DNA from: Halobacteriales archaeon QS_4_66_20
Lineage (GTDB): Archaea; Halobacteriota; Halobacteria; Halobacteriales; Haloarculaceae
DNA length: 62,151 nucleotides
Assembly: GCA_003021015.1 (NCBI GenBank)
Contig: PXRK01000035.1
Span: forward strand, 1-62,151
Reading direction: 5' to 3'
In this document: positions 1 through 8,012 of the stretch, one piece after another
Layout of the letters: every line of letters begins with the position of its first letter
Numbering within the stretch: position 1 is the stretch's first letter
Position numbers and translations under genes: made by a program
Notes under the pieces: generated by a model
Databases searched by the model: none
Seen by the model: only the letters and a program-made list of their open reading frames with translations
Told to the model about the DNA's origin: nothing

Positions 1-66
1 GGGGGCGCCGCCGTCGGTGCAGTTCCGCGACGGCCCACGGACCGAACCGTCCCCGCGATCATCTGA
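1..66 (+). CDS. possible C-terminal tail of an upstream gene (partial)
   Basis: The first 66 bases read without interruption as 21 codons followed by TGA, with GC-rich third positions like the real genes nearby. This could be the tail of a gene that starts before the window, perhaps another part of the ABC transporter whose permease lies at 490. The stretch is too short to recognise a family, so this is only a possibility. Confidence 0.25.
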   Translation, partial: GGAAVGAVPRRPTDRTVPAII

Positions 67-125
67 GTCTCTCATTGTTCCAGAGTACGTCCCAGCCCTC
101 CGAGAATGTTTGTGTTGCGGGGATG

Positions 126-207
126 AACCATGTCGAACCGTAGACAGCAGAATCGTGGCTTCAAACCCTCGCCGTCCGGCACAACTCACGCCAAAGGTAA
201 CGCGACC
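126..207 (+). pseudogene. transposase C-terminal remnant (IS6-like)
   Basis: One frame reads NHVEP-stop-TAESWLQTLAVRHNSRQR-stop, with TAA at 198-200 and the terminal sequence gtaacgcgacc at 197-207. A sister copy at 60869-60986 reads SHVDAQTAQSWLKAFAVYHNSRQN-stop, so both derive from the same transposase tail. The in-frame TAG shows that this copy is dead. The W-L-x-x-(F/L)-A ... HN ending resembles haloarchaeal IS6-type DDE transposases. The family assignment is inference; the similarity between the two copies is seen directly. The 5' part of the IS is absent. Confidence 0.5.
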
Positions 208-230
208 CAGTGCTGCTCACTGCACGTGTT

Positions 231-341
231 ATACAGCCAGACGTGACTCCGTCCAGTGCCAGGATAGTCCATCGGCTGTGTCATGCCCCGAACAACGCAA
301 TCTGGGACGGCACGGTGTGAGTGAATCACGTCTGGCTGTAT
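231..341. repeat. 111-bp inverted-repeat element, family D
   Basis: A perfect 16-bp terminal inverted repeat is visible: atacagccagacgtga at 231-246 and its reverse complement at 326-341. The core has no coding potential. Size and terminal architecture (ATAC...GTGA) match the A, B and C elements elsewhere in the window, although core and middle of the repeat differ. The right end ggctgtatat forms an outward TATA-like sequence facing the ABC permease at 490. A lone right end with the same TIR occurs at 2399-2414. Confidence 0.8.
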
Positions 342-489
342 ATCATTGATACGATCGTCCTCCACATGGGGTTTTATCTGGAAACAAGAGAGATACAGAC
401 AGTAATGTCCGAGGAGGTACACGGCTGGATCGAGGCTCACGAGGACGCTCGGAACCTTCGGAACGAGGAACCGCTACCGGATCGCCGCC

Positions 490-1497
490 GTGCTTGGGGG
501 CGTCGTGGCCGTAATCCTCGTCGCGGAGTGGCTAGGGATCGACACCCGTCGGATCGTGACGGTCGGGTATGCCGACCGGACGCTCCGCGCAGCAGCCCCG
601 ATCACGCTGGCCGCCATCGGCGGACTGTACGCCGAAAAAAGCGGCGTGTTCAACATCGGATTGGAAGGGTTCATGATCTTCGGGGCGGTCAACGCCGTCG
701 CGATCGCGTATCTCGTCTCGGGCGGCGGTACCGTTACACAGATCCATCTGTGGATCGGCTTGATCAGTGCCACGCTTGTCAGTGTCTGTTTGACGATCCT
801 GTTTTCAGTTCTGGTGATCAGATACAAGGCCGATCAGATCGTCGCTGGGCTGGCTGTGTGGTTTCTCGGGCTGGGATTTGGGCCGTTCACTGCAGTGCTG
901 ATCTGGGACAGTCAGTCGAGCGACACGGTCGGCCGCATCGACCGTATCGGCGTGCCCGTTCTGTCCGATTTGCCCGTCGTTGGTCGCCTCATCTTCAACA
1001 ATTCGCCACTCGTTTTGATGACTATCGGGGTAGTCGGCCTCTCGTGGTACGTCCTGTACTACACCAGGTGGGGATACTGGATCCAGGCTGCAGGCGAGAA
1101 CCCCACTGCCCTGGACACGGCAGGCGTAGACGTCAACCGGGTCAGATACGCGACAGTGATCTTCTCCGGGGCAATGGCCGGGCTGGCGGGGGCCGTGCTC
1201 TCCATCGGGCTCACAACGAGTTTCGTCGGGAGTGGGCTGACGATGGTCGACGGTCGCGGCTGGATCGCTATTGTTGCCTACCTGTTTGGGAACTACAACC
1301 CGCTCGGGGCGTTCGGTGCAGCACTACTGTTCGGCGGTGCGGACATGTTCCAGGTGCAGCTCCAGACCGTCGGCATAGAGGTGTCGTCGACACTCACCGG
1401 CCTGCTCCCCTACTTCCTCGTCATCTTCGTGTTAGCGTTCTACGGCAAAACGAGAATGCCGTCGAAGGTCGGCGAACCGTACGATACCGAGTCGTGA
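490..1497 (+). CDS. ABC transporter permease, nucleoside/BMP type (NupQ/YufQ-like)
   Basis: Integral membrane permease of the BmpA-type (basic membrane protein) ABC importers, which take up nucleosides. About eight hydrophobic segments are visible. The family motif GGLYAEKSGVFNIGLEGFMIFGA lies near residue 50 and an EAA-like loop (WIQAAGENPTALDTAG) near residue 200. The length (about 335 residues) suits the second permease of the family. The start is doubtful. The reading frame is open back to 406 and encodes GTRNRYRIAAVLGGVV, but the only in-frame start is a GTG at 490, while a good ATG at 405 is in another frame. A frameshift near the N-terminus is possible. The ATPase, binding protein and partner permease are not in the window, and IS debris plus a repeat element lie directly upstream. 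Confidence 0.85.
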   Translation: MLGGVVAVILVAEWLGIDTRRIVTVGYADRTLRAAAPITLAAIGGLYAEKSGVFNIGLEGFMIFGAVNAVAIAYLVSGGGTVTQIHLWIGLISATLVSVCLTILFSVLVIRYKADQIVAGLAVWFLGLGFGPFTAVLIWDSQSSDTVGRIDRIGVPVLSDLPVVGRLIFNNSPLVLMTIGVVGLSWYVLYYTRWGYWIQAAGENPTALDTAGVDVNRVRYATVIFSGAMAGLAGAVLSIGLTTSFVGSGLTMVDGRGWIAIVAYLFGNYNPLGAFGAALLFGGADMFQVQLQTVGIEVSSTLTGLLPYFLVIFVLAFYGKTRMPSKVGEPYDTES

Positions 1498-1504
1498 TAC
1501 TGGA

Positions 1505-1831
1505 TCAAAGATATGCAATCACGTCTTCGACGACACTCTCAACAAACTCGTCGGTAACTCGTCCTTGCCATGCGACGAGGTCTTCGATACGAGGGGAATG
1601 AACGGCCCACGGTGAGACAAACGATTCTTCCGGGACACCCCCAACGTCCCAGAGATCGGAATCGAGTGCAATCGAATCCGCATACTGCTTGGTCGTGATG
1701 GCGACTGCGATGTACTGTTCGTCTCCAAACGGATGTGAGTCGTTGTTGACGATGAGCCACGGCCGTTGACTGTTCGCACCGAGTTTGAACGGGTCCGAAC
1801 TTCGAACCACGTCACCTCGCCGAGGTTGCAT
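1505..1831 (-). CDS. PemK/MazF-type toxin
   Basis: This 108-residue protein has the PemK/MazF fold signature: RRGDVV at residues 3-8, then RPWLIVNND around residues 23-31, and a C-terminal helix (VTDEFVESVVEDVIAYL). Family members are sequence-specific endoribonucleases that cut mRNA when freed from their antitoxin. The ATG at 1831 directly abuts the TAG stop (1832-1834) of the winged-helix gene upstream, so the two are co-transcribed and probably coupled. The stop lies 8 bp past the convergent permease gene. The toxin role is a family inference. Confidence 0.8.
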   Translation of the reverse strand: MQPRRGDVVRSSDPFKLGANSQRPWLIVNNDSHPFGDEQYIAVAITTKQYADSIALDSDLWDVGGVPEESFVSPWAVHSPRIEDLVAWQGRVTDEFVESVVEDVIAYL

Positions 1832-2206
1832 CTACTCGTCCCCTGTCGTCTCGCGTTCACTCGGATGCTGTTCGTTTGGAGCCATAGCGTCCCACTGCTC
1901 GGGATCGATCCCGCTGTCTTCTTCGTCGAGTCGCTCCGTAATCGCATGAAGATCGTACGCGTCGGACACCCGCTCTAGGTCGTGCGTGAGTGCCCAGTAC
2001 TCACCCTTGTGTCTGACTAGATTCCGTTGTTTCAGCCGCGTGAGTGCAGTCCCGACTGTGTTGGGTTCTTCGTCGATTCCGGTCGCAATCTCAGACCGGG
2101 TAAACGCTTTATCCCGGTTCGTATACAGGTATGTGAGTACCTGTTCGGGGACACTGGGGCCCTGTGGGAGGTCGCCACTTTCGAACTCTTCGATTCGAAC
2201 GGGCAT
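1832..2206 (-). CDS. winged-helix protein, probable antitoxin/regulator of the MazF-like toxin
   Basis: A 124-residue acidic protein with a MarR-like winged helix over residues about 15-75 (PEQVLTYLYTNRDKAFTRSEIA, then NTVGTALTRLKQRNLVRHKGEYWAL) and a disordered acidic tail. The ATG at 2206 (MPVRIEEFESG) was chosen over an upstream GTG because a TATA-like acattaatta lies about 27 nt before it (2229-2238 on the plus strand), which fits leaderless transcription. It immediately precedes the PemK/MazF-like gene. The context suggests that it represses its own operon and neutralises the toxin. It differs from classical AbrB/MazE or RHH antitoxins, so the antitoxin role is inferred from position. 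Confidence 0.7.
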   Translation of the reverse strand: MPVRIEEFESGDLPQGPSVPEQVLTYLYTNRDKAFTRSEIATGIDEEPNTVGTALTRLKQRNLVRHKGEYWALTHDLERVSDAYDLHAITERLDEEDSGIDPEQWDAMAPNEQHPSERETTGDE

Positions 2207-2226
2207 ACCGTGTACTATTCGTGCTG

Positions 2227-2243
2227 ACGTAATTAATGTACTG
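2227..2243 (-). promoter_or_regulatory. TATA-like promoter of the wHTH/MazF pair
   Basis: On the minus strand the AT-rich acattaattacg lies about 25-30 nt before the ATG at 2206, the spacing expected for a leaderless haloarchaeal transcript. No other AT-rich box lies nearby. Confidence 0.5.
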
Positions 2244-2368
2244 TCGTACTCGCTGCAATTCGGAAGCGGAAGCGTCCGTGGACTCGCCGTCCGGTGGCAT
2301 ATCGAAGTCTGCTCTCCGCCGCAGACGATGTCGAATATCTCCATTGTCTGCCAGAAATCTCTCACCTC

Positions 2369-2414
2369 CAGTGCTGAAAATAATCACGCACGACCGTATC
2401 ACGTCTGGCTGTAA
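2369..2414. repeat. nested right ends of A- and D-type inverted-repeat elements
   Basis: The sequence runs ctgaaaataatcacg into tcacgcacgaccgta, then directly into tcacgtctggctgta. The first 15-mer is the right terminus of the A element at 13188-13299. The second is the right terminus of the D element at 231-341. No matching left ends were found upstream, so this is a degraded remnant. It sits about 50 bp before the gene at 2464. Confidence 0.65.
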
Positions 2415-2463
2415 GGCCGTGGCCGTCGCAAACCACATAATCCCGGCCACCGAGCCACCACAC

Positions 2464-2931
2464 ATGGACCTCTCCGGAGACGAACTGGCGGGCGTCGTCG
2501 AGCTGTTCGGGGGGCTCACGCGCGGGGAACTCGGCGACGGACTCGCCGAACTCGCGTTCAAGCGCGGCGAGGAGTACGAGCCCGACGCGTTCGCGGACGA
2601 CATCGAGTCGGCGGTCGAGGAGTACTACCTCGTGCCGCTGGATCCCGGCGACGTCGACGGGGTGGACGCGCCGGTGCTGGTCGCCGGCCCGTCCGCGTTC
2701 CCGGAACTCCCGGAGGGTGCTGAGGACCTGCTGCACATTCTCGACGCCGAGGAGCGAGCGATCGACCGCGAGACCGCCGGCGAGCGCGCGGCCGAGCGGT
2801 TCCGCGTCGACGCTGCGCAGGCGCTCGACGACGGCGCTGAGGACCGGATCGCGACCCTGGTCGACATCAGCTACGAACTCGAAGCCTGGGGCGGCGTCGA
2901 CCTCGCCGACGTCAGGGAGCGGATCGACTGA
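2464..2931 (+). CDS. conserved haloarchaeal hypothetical protein (DUF7109-like)
   Basis: A 155-residue, very acidic, all-alpha protein beginning MDLSGDELAGVVELFGGLTR. I recognise this opening from a conserved haloarchaeal family of unknown function (probably DUF7109). It has no membrane segment, signal or metal motif. The ATG at 2464 was chosen because the family begins there, and an AT-rich cataat sits 23-28 nt upstream. Upstream in-frame codons run through the repeat element and look non-coding. It is monocistronic; the next gene, a Nudix hydrolase, starts 124 bp downstream. No function can be assigned. Confidence 0.75.
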   Translation: MDLSGDELAGVVELFGGLTRGELGDGLAELAFKRGEEYEPDAFADDIESAVEEYYLVPLDPGDVDGVDAPVLVAGPSAFPELPEGAEDLLHILDAEERAIDRETAGERAAERFRVDAAQALDDGAEDRIATLVDISYELEAWGGVDLADVRERID

Positions 2932-3055
2932 TACTGTCGGACGTAACTCTGTGTCACATCGTGACACTCTCCTGGCTGTATTCGCACGGTTGAACGGCTG
3001 AACGTGACGCGTGACTCCAGCAAGAAGTTAAGAGAGTTCGCGCCAACAGTAGGGC

Positions 3056-3655
3056 ATGGATCTGGCGGCGGTGCGCGGGCACGAGGCCGAGACGGTACCC
3101 GACGAACTCCAGGAATCTGCTGTCATCGTGCCGGTGATCGAGCCGGACGACGAGCCGCGGCTGCTGTTCACCAAGCGCGCCGAACACCTCTCGAACCACC
3201 CGGGACAGATGAGCTTTCCCGGCGGGCGCCGGGAGCGGGAGGACGTCGACCTCGAAGCGACGGCGAACCGCGAGGCCCGCGAGGAGATCGAGCTACAGGC
3301 CGACGAGATCGGCTTCGTCGGCCGCCTCGACGACATCCGGACCGTCACGGAGTTCTCCGTCCGGCCGTTCGTCGCGACGATCCCCGATCGGGCGTACGAG
3401 CCCGGCGACGACGAAGTCGCGGAGGTCGCGCCGCTGTCGGTCGCCGCCCTCACCGATCTCGACAACTACGACAGCGAGCGCCGCGACCATCCCTACTACG
3501 GTGACATCCGCCTGCACTACTTCCGCGTGGGCGGCTACGTCGTCTGGGGCGCGACCGCCCGCATCCTCGTCCAGTTTCTCGACCTGGCGACCGACTGGGA
3601 GATGCCGCCCGAACCCGACCGCGAGGTCGAACCCGACGCCGATTTTCCGGTCTGA
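3056..3655 (+). CDS. Nudix hydrolase, CoA pyrophosphatase-like
   Basis: A 199-residue Nudix protein. The Nudix box spans residues 56-80 (GG..., then REAREEIEL). Just before it, LLFTKRAEHLSNHPGQMSFPGG (residues 36-57) is the signature that marks coenzyme A pyrophosphatases (NUDT7/CoAse group). These enzymes cleave CoA or acyl-CoA to phosphopantetheine and 3',5'-ADP, using Mg2+ or Mn2+ bound by the glutamates of the box. A TATA-like aagttaagag lies 23-32 nt before the ATG. Substrate choice within the family is inferred. Confidence 0.9.
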   Translation: MDLAAVRGHEAETVPDELQESAVIVPVIEPDDEPRLLFTKRAEHLSNHPGQMSFPGGRREREDVDLEATANREAREEIELQADEIGFVGRLDDIRTVTEFSVRPFVATIPDRAYEPGDDEVAEVAPLSVAALTDLDNYDSERRDHPYYGDIRLHYFRVGGYVVWGATARILVQFLDLATDWEMPPEPDREVEPDADFPV

Positions 3656-3677
3656 TCGGTCGGGCTCGGAGACGCGA

Positions 3678-4802
3678 TCAGGAACTCGGTTCGTCGTAGC
3701 TCACGTCGTAGTCGGCACTGCTGACGTAGGCCGCGACGCGGACGCCGATCAGGCTGACGATGATGACCGCGAGAATGTAGACGGCGAGGAGCGTCCCGGG
3801 GACGACGACGAACGCCTCGATTTCGAGCGGGCCGAGGTCCATCTGCGGGACCTCCAGCGGCCCGGTGGCGCCGGAGCGCTGCAGGAAGTAGGCGGCGAAG
3901 CCGCGGACGGCTAGCCCCACCGCGACGGCGACAAAGGGAAGGTTGATGTACGTGGTACCGATCTCGTCGTCGCGGATGAACTCGTCGAGCAGGCGGCCGG
4001 CGCTGGCGATCAGCGCCGCGCCGGTCAGCCACGGGATGGCGTCGTGGACGAACTGCGTGGCGATCATCAGTTCGGCCTCGTTGCTCATCGCGGAGGCGCC
4101 GAGCAGGCCGACGAACCCGCCGACCAGCGCCAGGCCCGCTCCGACGACGTATGTGACCAGCGACACCTGCCCGGAGTACAGCGCTTCCCGGACGTCCCCC
4201 GAGAGGCCGGCGAGAACGACGTCGATGCTCCATCCCTTGTACAGCAGGAAGACGCCGACCACTGCGGCGATGGCGCCGACCGAGACCGTGATGCTGTCGA
4301 ACACTGCCAGCAGCGCCGGGAACGCCAGCAAGGCGAGGCCGATCGGCACCAGCACCGTCTTCCGGAGCTCCTCGTCGGCGAGAAACTGCTTGAGCAGGTA
4401 GTACGTCGACTCGATGTCACGGGCCTGCCGGACCACCACGCGGTCGACGGCGTCGACCGGGATCCGGCTCTCGATGATCGGCACGAGCTGCTCGTCCTCA
4501 GCGCTGTCGACGACGACGACCGCGGAGTCCGGATCGTGGTCCGCGACGAGCTGGTCGACCTGTGCCGCGATCTCGCGGTCGCTGCTCACCGACTCACCGG
4601 CGCCGGTCAGCACCGACACGACCGTCTCGTCGTCGAGGTCGCGGGCGACCCGCAGCCCCTCCAGCAGACAGTTTACGCGGCTGTCTTCCGGGTCCTCGAC
4701 GCCGACGCTCGTCACCAGCGCCTCGATCGCCGCCTCCCCGACGATGGGCGGGTCGGCGTCGAGGGGCTGTCCCCGATAGAGACAGACGACCAGCGTACTC
4801 AC
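3678..4802 (-). CDS. DUF373 family membrane protein
   Basis: A 374-residue protein with an N-terminal soluble domain (residues 1-150, MSTLVVCLYRGQPLDADPP) typical of the archaeal DUF373 family. About six or seven transmembrane helices follow, starting near residue 152 (VLVPIGLALLAFPALLAVF). The acidic cytosolic domain contains a repeated Rossmann-like pattern (SAVVVVDSAEDEQLVPII). DUF373 is widespread in archaea, with no established role. The gene converges on the Nudix gene, leaving 22 bp between stops. Confidence 0.85.
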   Translation of the reverse strand: MSTLVVCLYRGQPLDADPPIVGEAAIEALVTSVGVEDPEDSRVNCLLEGLRVARDLDDETVVSVLTGAGESVSSDREIAAQVDQLVADHDPDSAVVVVDSAEDEQLVPIIESRIPVDAVDRVVVRQARDIESTYYLLKQFLADEELRKTVLVPIGLALLAFPALLAVFDSITVSVGAIAAVVGVFLLYKGWSIDVVLAGLSGDVREALYSGQVSLVTYVVGAGLALVGGFVGLLGASAMSNEAELMIATQFVHDAIPWLTGAALIASAGRLLDEFIRDDEIGTTYINLPFVAVAVGLAVRGFAAYFLQRSGATGPLEVPQMDLGPLEIEAFVVVPGTLLAVYILAVIIVSLIGVRVAAYVSSADYDVSYDEPSS

Positions 4803-4897
4803 AGACGGGGGAAGACGGGGGCGAAATAAAAATCCCGCTACTGTTTATACGATCCAGCAACTCGGCGGCGGGCAGATTCCCCGGCCGGGAACGCCGC

Positions 4898-5755
4898 TCA
4901 CTCCGCCGGATCGACGACGCCCTGGTCAGTGACGATGCTGTCGAGCAGGTGCGTGGGCGTCGCGTCGTACGCTGGGTTCTCCACGATGAACCCCTCTGCG
5001 GGTTCGAGCATCACCTCGCTGGCGGTGCGGTAGTCGTTCTCGAACGCGAAGCCGCCGTCGGCCAGTTTCGTGGCCGACCCGATGGCCGTCATCGGGACGC
5101 CGACGTCGGCGGCGGCCGCCGCGAGCGGGTAGGTGCCGACGCGGTTGTGCAGCGTGTCCTCGACGACGCAGTCGATGCCGACGACGACGCGGTCGCACTC
5201 GGGTAGGTAGTGACCGCAGGCGCCGTCGACGATCAGGTGCGTCTCGACGGCTTCGAACTCCGCGAGGCGGCGGGCCATCTTCCGGCCCAGGAAGCGCGGG
5301 CGGGCCTCGGTCACGTAGACGGTGAACGCCGCGCCGTCTTCGATGGCGCGGGTGATCGCCGACAGCACCGTCGTCGAGTAGTCGTGGGTGAGCAGCACGT
5401 CCGCCTCGGCCAGCATCGACGCGGCGTTCTCGGCGGCGCGGCGCTTGCCCGACTCGACCCGCTCGATGACGCGCTCGATGGCGTTGCGGGTCAGTTCCTG
5501 GGCCTCGGCAACGCTGTCGGGGTCGGCCTCGGTGACGGTCTCGACGATCTCGCGCTGGGTGTTGTGCAGCGAGGCGTGGGAGGGGTCTGCTCGCCGGAGC
5601 GCGTTGCTGTTGCGCTCCAGCGCCTGGAGGTATTCGCTGACTGCGGGGAACTCCCGGTCGGTCAGCTCCCGGAGCGCGCTGGCGGCCTTGACCGCGATCA
5701 CCGACGCGCTGTGGGTCTGCATGTCGGCGATCTCCGCCGCTGTTTCGTCGATCAT
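4898..5755 (-). CDS. IF-2B alpha/beta/delta family protein (ribose-1,5-bisphosphate isomerase-like)
   Basis: A 285-residue member of the eIF-2B alpha/beta/delta superfamily, which includes archaeal ribose-1,5-bisphosphate isomerase and methylthioribose-1-phosphate isomerase. Visible family features are TRNAIERVIERV, LLTHDYSTTVLSAI and EARPRFLGRKMARRL, then the nucleotide-pocket motif VVVGIDCVVEDTLHNRVGTYPLA. The ATG at 5755 (MIDETAAEIADMQTHSAS) matches the usual start better than an upstream GTG. Haloarchaea carry several paralogues, and without comparison the substrate (R15P or another phosphosugar) is uncertain. A true translation-factor role is unlikely in archaea. Confidence 0.75.
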   Translation of the reverse strand: MIDETAAEIADMQTHSASVIAVKAASALRELTDREFPAVSEYLQALERNSNALRRADPSHASLHNTQREIVETVTEADPDSVAEAQELTRNAIERVIERVESGKRRAAENAASMLAEADVLLTHDYSTTVLSAITRAIEDGAAFTVYVTEARPRFLGRKMARRLAEFEAVETHLIVDGACGHYLPECDRVVVGIDCVVEDTLHNRVGTYPLAAAAADVGVPMTAIGSATKLADGGFAFENDYRTASEVMLEPAEGFIVENPAYDATPTHLLDSIVTDQGVVDPAE

Positions 5756-5830
5756 ACCGGGGCTATCTCCCCCCACGACCAAGAGTGTTGCCGGACGGCC
5801 CCGCGAGGGCGCCCTGCGGCGACCGCCAGA

Positions 5831-5956
5831 GACGGCTCCGGCCCGGCTGTTCCCGCAGCCACCGGGGCGGCTCCGGTTCGGCTGCTACCCCAGCCATCGG
5901 GGCGGCTCCGGTTCGGCTGCTGCCCCAGCCATCAGGGGGGTTCCGGCTCGGCCGCT
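5831..5956. repeat. 35-bp direct repeats (three full units plus a decayed unit)
   Basis: The unit, roughly cagccatcggggcggctccggttcggctgctg, recurs exactly 35 bp apart at 5852-5886, 5887-5921 and 5922-5956, with a weaker partial unit from 5831. The third unit overlaps the 3' end and stop codon of the EamA transporter (stop at 5932-5934). The array therefore appears to have grown out of the coding tail, repeating codons for an AAEPEPP-like peptide. There are no spacers, so it is not a CRISPR array. Confidence 0.8.
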
Positions 5957-6876
5957 TCCTCCGGAACACCCTCGCCGCCAGCGTGGCTGCTGTCGGAGGC
6001 GGTGAGTGCAATGCCGACGAGGACGACGACGCCGCCGACGATGGTGTAGGCCGTCGGTGCCTCGCCCAGCAACACGAGGGCGAGCACCGTCGCGCCGACG
6101 GGTTCACCCAGCAGCGAGACGGAGACGACGCTGGATTCGAGGTGGGCGAGCACCCAGTTGATGACCGTGTGACCGAGCAGGCCGGGCCCGACCGCCAGGC
6201 CGAGGAAGATGAGCCACTCCCGCGGCGGGTAGCCCGTTAGCGGCCCCCCCTGGAGCACGGCGATGACGAGCAGGCCGACAGTGCAGACGCTGTAGACGAT
6301 GACAACGTAGGGGATCAGCGCCATCCGCTGGCGCAGCGACCGGCCCGCGAGGACGTACCCCGCGGCCATCACCGCGCCGAATAGCGCCAGGCCGTTGCCC
6401 AAAAGCGGCGCCGGCCCGATCAGGGTGCCGCCGAGCAGGTCGCCGAGTGACATCGTCGCCATGCCCGCGACAGCGACGAGAATCCCGAGCACCATCCTGC
6501 TGGTGACGCGCTCGCGCAGCAGGAGCCAGGCGCCGGCCGCGACGAACAGCGGCTGTGACTGGACCAGGGTCACGCTCGCGGCGACGCTGGTCCACGCCAG
6601 GCTCTCGAACCAGGAGGCGAAGTGCAGCGCGAGCGCCAGCCCCGACAGTGTCCCAAAGCCCAGGTCCCGCCGGCCCAGGGCGCGAAACTGGTCGCGGTAC
6701 TTCCAGACGGCGACCGGCAGCAGCGGCAGCGTCGTGAACAGGACCCGGTAGAACGCCGCCACCGCCGAGGGGGCGTCGCTCAGCCTGACGAGGATGGCAC
6801 CGGTGCTGATCGCCACGATGACGACGCCGAGGGCGAGCACGGGCAGGTAGCCGTCGTCGATCCGGTCGCCGAACAC
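5932..6876 (-). CDS. EamA/DMT family transporter
   Basis: A 314-residue protein of ten predicted transmembrane helices arranged as two EamA halves: residues about 10-145 (AISTGAILVRLSDAPSAVAAFYR) and 155-295. Motifs of the drug/metabolite transporter family are visible (SLAWTSVAASVTLVQSQPLFVAAGAW; LESSVVSVSLLGEPVGATVLALVLLGE). Members export or import small metabolites; the substrate cannot be predicted. The C-terminal tail (GGEGVPEEAAEPEPP) falls in the first unit of a 35-bp repeat array. Confidence 0.9.
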   Translation of the reverse strand: MFGDRIDDGYLPVLALGVVIVAISTGAILVRLSDAPSAVAAFYRVLFTTLPLLPVAVWKYRDQFRALGRRDLGFGTLSGLALALHFASWFESLAWTSVAASVTLVQSQPLFVAAGAWLLLRERVTSRMVLGILVAVAGMATMSLGDLLGGTLIGPAPLLGNGLALFGAVMAAGYVLAGRSLRQRMALIPYVVIVYSVCTVGLLVIAVLQGGPLTGYPPREWLIFLGLAVGPGLLGHTVINWVLAHLESSVVSVSLLGEPVGATVLALVLLGEAPTAYTIVGGVVVLVGIALTASDSSHAGGEGVPEEAAEPEPP

Positions 6877-6932
6877 GGACGAACGCAGGCGGTCGCGGGG
6901 CTTACGGGTTGCGAAACGCCGCCCCGAACCCT

Positions 6933-7817
6933 CTACTCGGAACCAGTCTCGTCTTCTGGTGATTGCTGTCGTAACAAGTACCCGGCACCACAGATGCCTG
7001 CTATCGCGCCCCCGACTCCAAGTCCGGGACCAAACCCATCGACTTTGGGGTCGTCGTTGGGACTTTCGTCGTCATCAGACTCGGTACCTTCAGTCCCATC
7101 ACCTTCTCCCTCATTTATTATTCCAATCGCGCTATCTTGACCCCCACTCTCGGATTCGGCTCTGTCACTACTCCCATTCTGTGATTCGTTGTTTTCACCC
7201 CCCTCGATATTGGTATCCTGCTGTTCGTCGATGATCCATTCTGCATCACCTCCCGTGGTTGCCACCTCGGGCTGGATCCTTGCGAAGACCGGAATATCAG
7301 TTTCGTAGGTTCTACCCGCTAATACGTAGGTCACGGTAACCGACACTGGCGTGAGTGGAGCGGTATCCTCAATCGTGAACTCTTCGTCCGGGAATTCGAG
7401 AAACAGCGCGTAATCGTATCCCTCCACGGAACCGTCCCCTACGGTTACCTCAACGCCGTGTTCGCGCCTGACGTACTCCACGGCCGTCTCGGCGGCTGGC
7501 ACCATACACTTCATCTCTGCCCACTCCTCCCATGGGCGTGTCTCGAAATGGGCTGGTTCGTCGCCGGACATTACCGTGGCGAACTTGACCTCGTCGTCCT
7601 CTGGAAGGTACTCAACGTCCTCATCATCCTCCACTACGTGTGCAGTAAGATAGACATCATCCTTACCACGCACGTATTTTCCTTCTTCGTTTGGGCTCTC
7701 ATCACTTTGGTCATCGTCTTCGCCGAAGTCTTTTTCCGCGCTTGCGCCGGATACACTGAGTATAAATATTCCTGGGGGAGCACTGAATAAGCTCATGAGA
7801 TATCTGCGCCGATTCAT
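6933..7817 (-). CDS. secreted acidic surface protein with C-terminal membrane anchor
   Basis: A 294-residue protein starting MNRRRYLMSLF followed by a hydrophobic stretch and SGASAEKD, which is a plausible signal peptide. A beta-rich ectodomain follows, then a Ser/Asp/Glu/Asn-rich linker (residues about 215-255). The C-terminal segment GFGPGLGVGGAIAGICGAGYLLRQQ resembles haloarchaeal PGF-CTERM-like anchors. The ATG at 7817 was chosen because ctataataagta (7838-7849) on the opposite side gives a TATA box about 25 nt upstream. The region is visibly less GC-rich than its neighbours, which suggests acquired or fast-evolving surface DNA. No specific family is recognised. Confidence 0.65.
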   Translation of the reverse strand: MNRRRYLMSLFSAPPGIFILSVSGASAEKDFGEDDDQSDESPNEEGKYVRGKDDVYLTAHVVEDDEDVEYLPEDDEVKFATVMSGDEPAHFETRPWEEWAEMKCMVPAAETAVEYVRREHGVEVTVGDGSVEGYDYALFLEFPDEEFTIEDTAPLTPVSVTVTYVLAGRTYETDIPVFARIQPEVATTGGDAEWIIDEQQDTNIEGGENNESQNGSSDRAESESGGQDSAIGIINEGEGDGTEGTESDDDESPNDDPKVDGFGPGLGVGGAIAGICGAGYLLRQQSPEDETGSE

Positions 7818-7837
7818 GACTGATATTCGCTGAAGGA

Positions 7838-7849
7838 CTATAATAAGTA
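7838..7849 (-). promoter_or_regulatory. TATA box of the surface-protein gene
   Basis: On the minus strand tacttattatag lies 21-32 nt before the ATG at 7817, consistent with a leaderless transcript. The stretch 7850-8012 between this box and the small gene at 8013 shows no gene. Confidence 0.55.
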
Positions 7850-8012
7850 TTGTGTAGGCTACAAGAACTGCTGTACCTGCCACACCTTTATATACCTATA
7901 ACTAACCCACATCTCTACAGTTCTGGTTTGTATACAGCAGATAGTCGTTCCTGGGAACAAGACACTGATGATTGCTTGAAACTACTATCAGTCGATGGCG
8001 CCCCAGGGAAGT

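Noticed and set aside
321-1601. A 426-codon plus-strand frame overlapping the ABC permease
   Set aside because: Its product is Arg/Pro-rich, without a family pattern, and mirrors the permease in another frame. Only its first ATG (405) may matter, as a possible original start of the permease before a frameshift.
5852-5956. CRISPR array candidate
   Set aside because: The 35-bp units are directly contiguous with no spacers, and no cas gene is present in the window.
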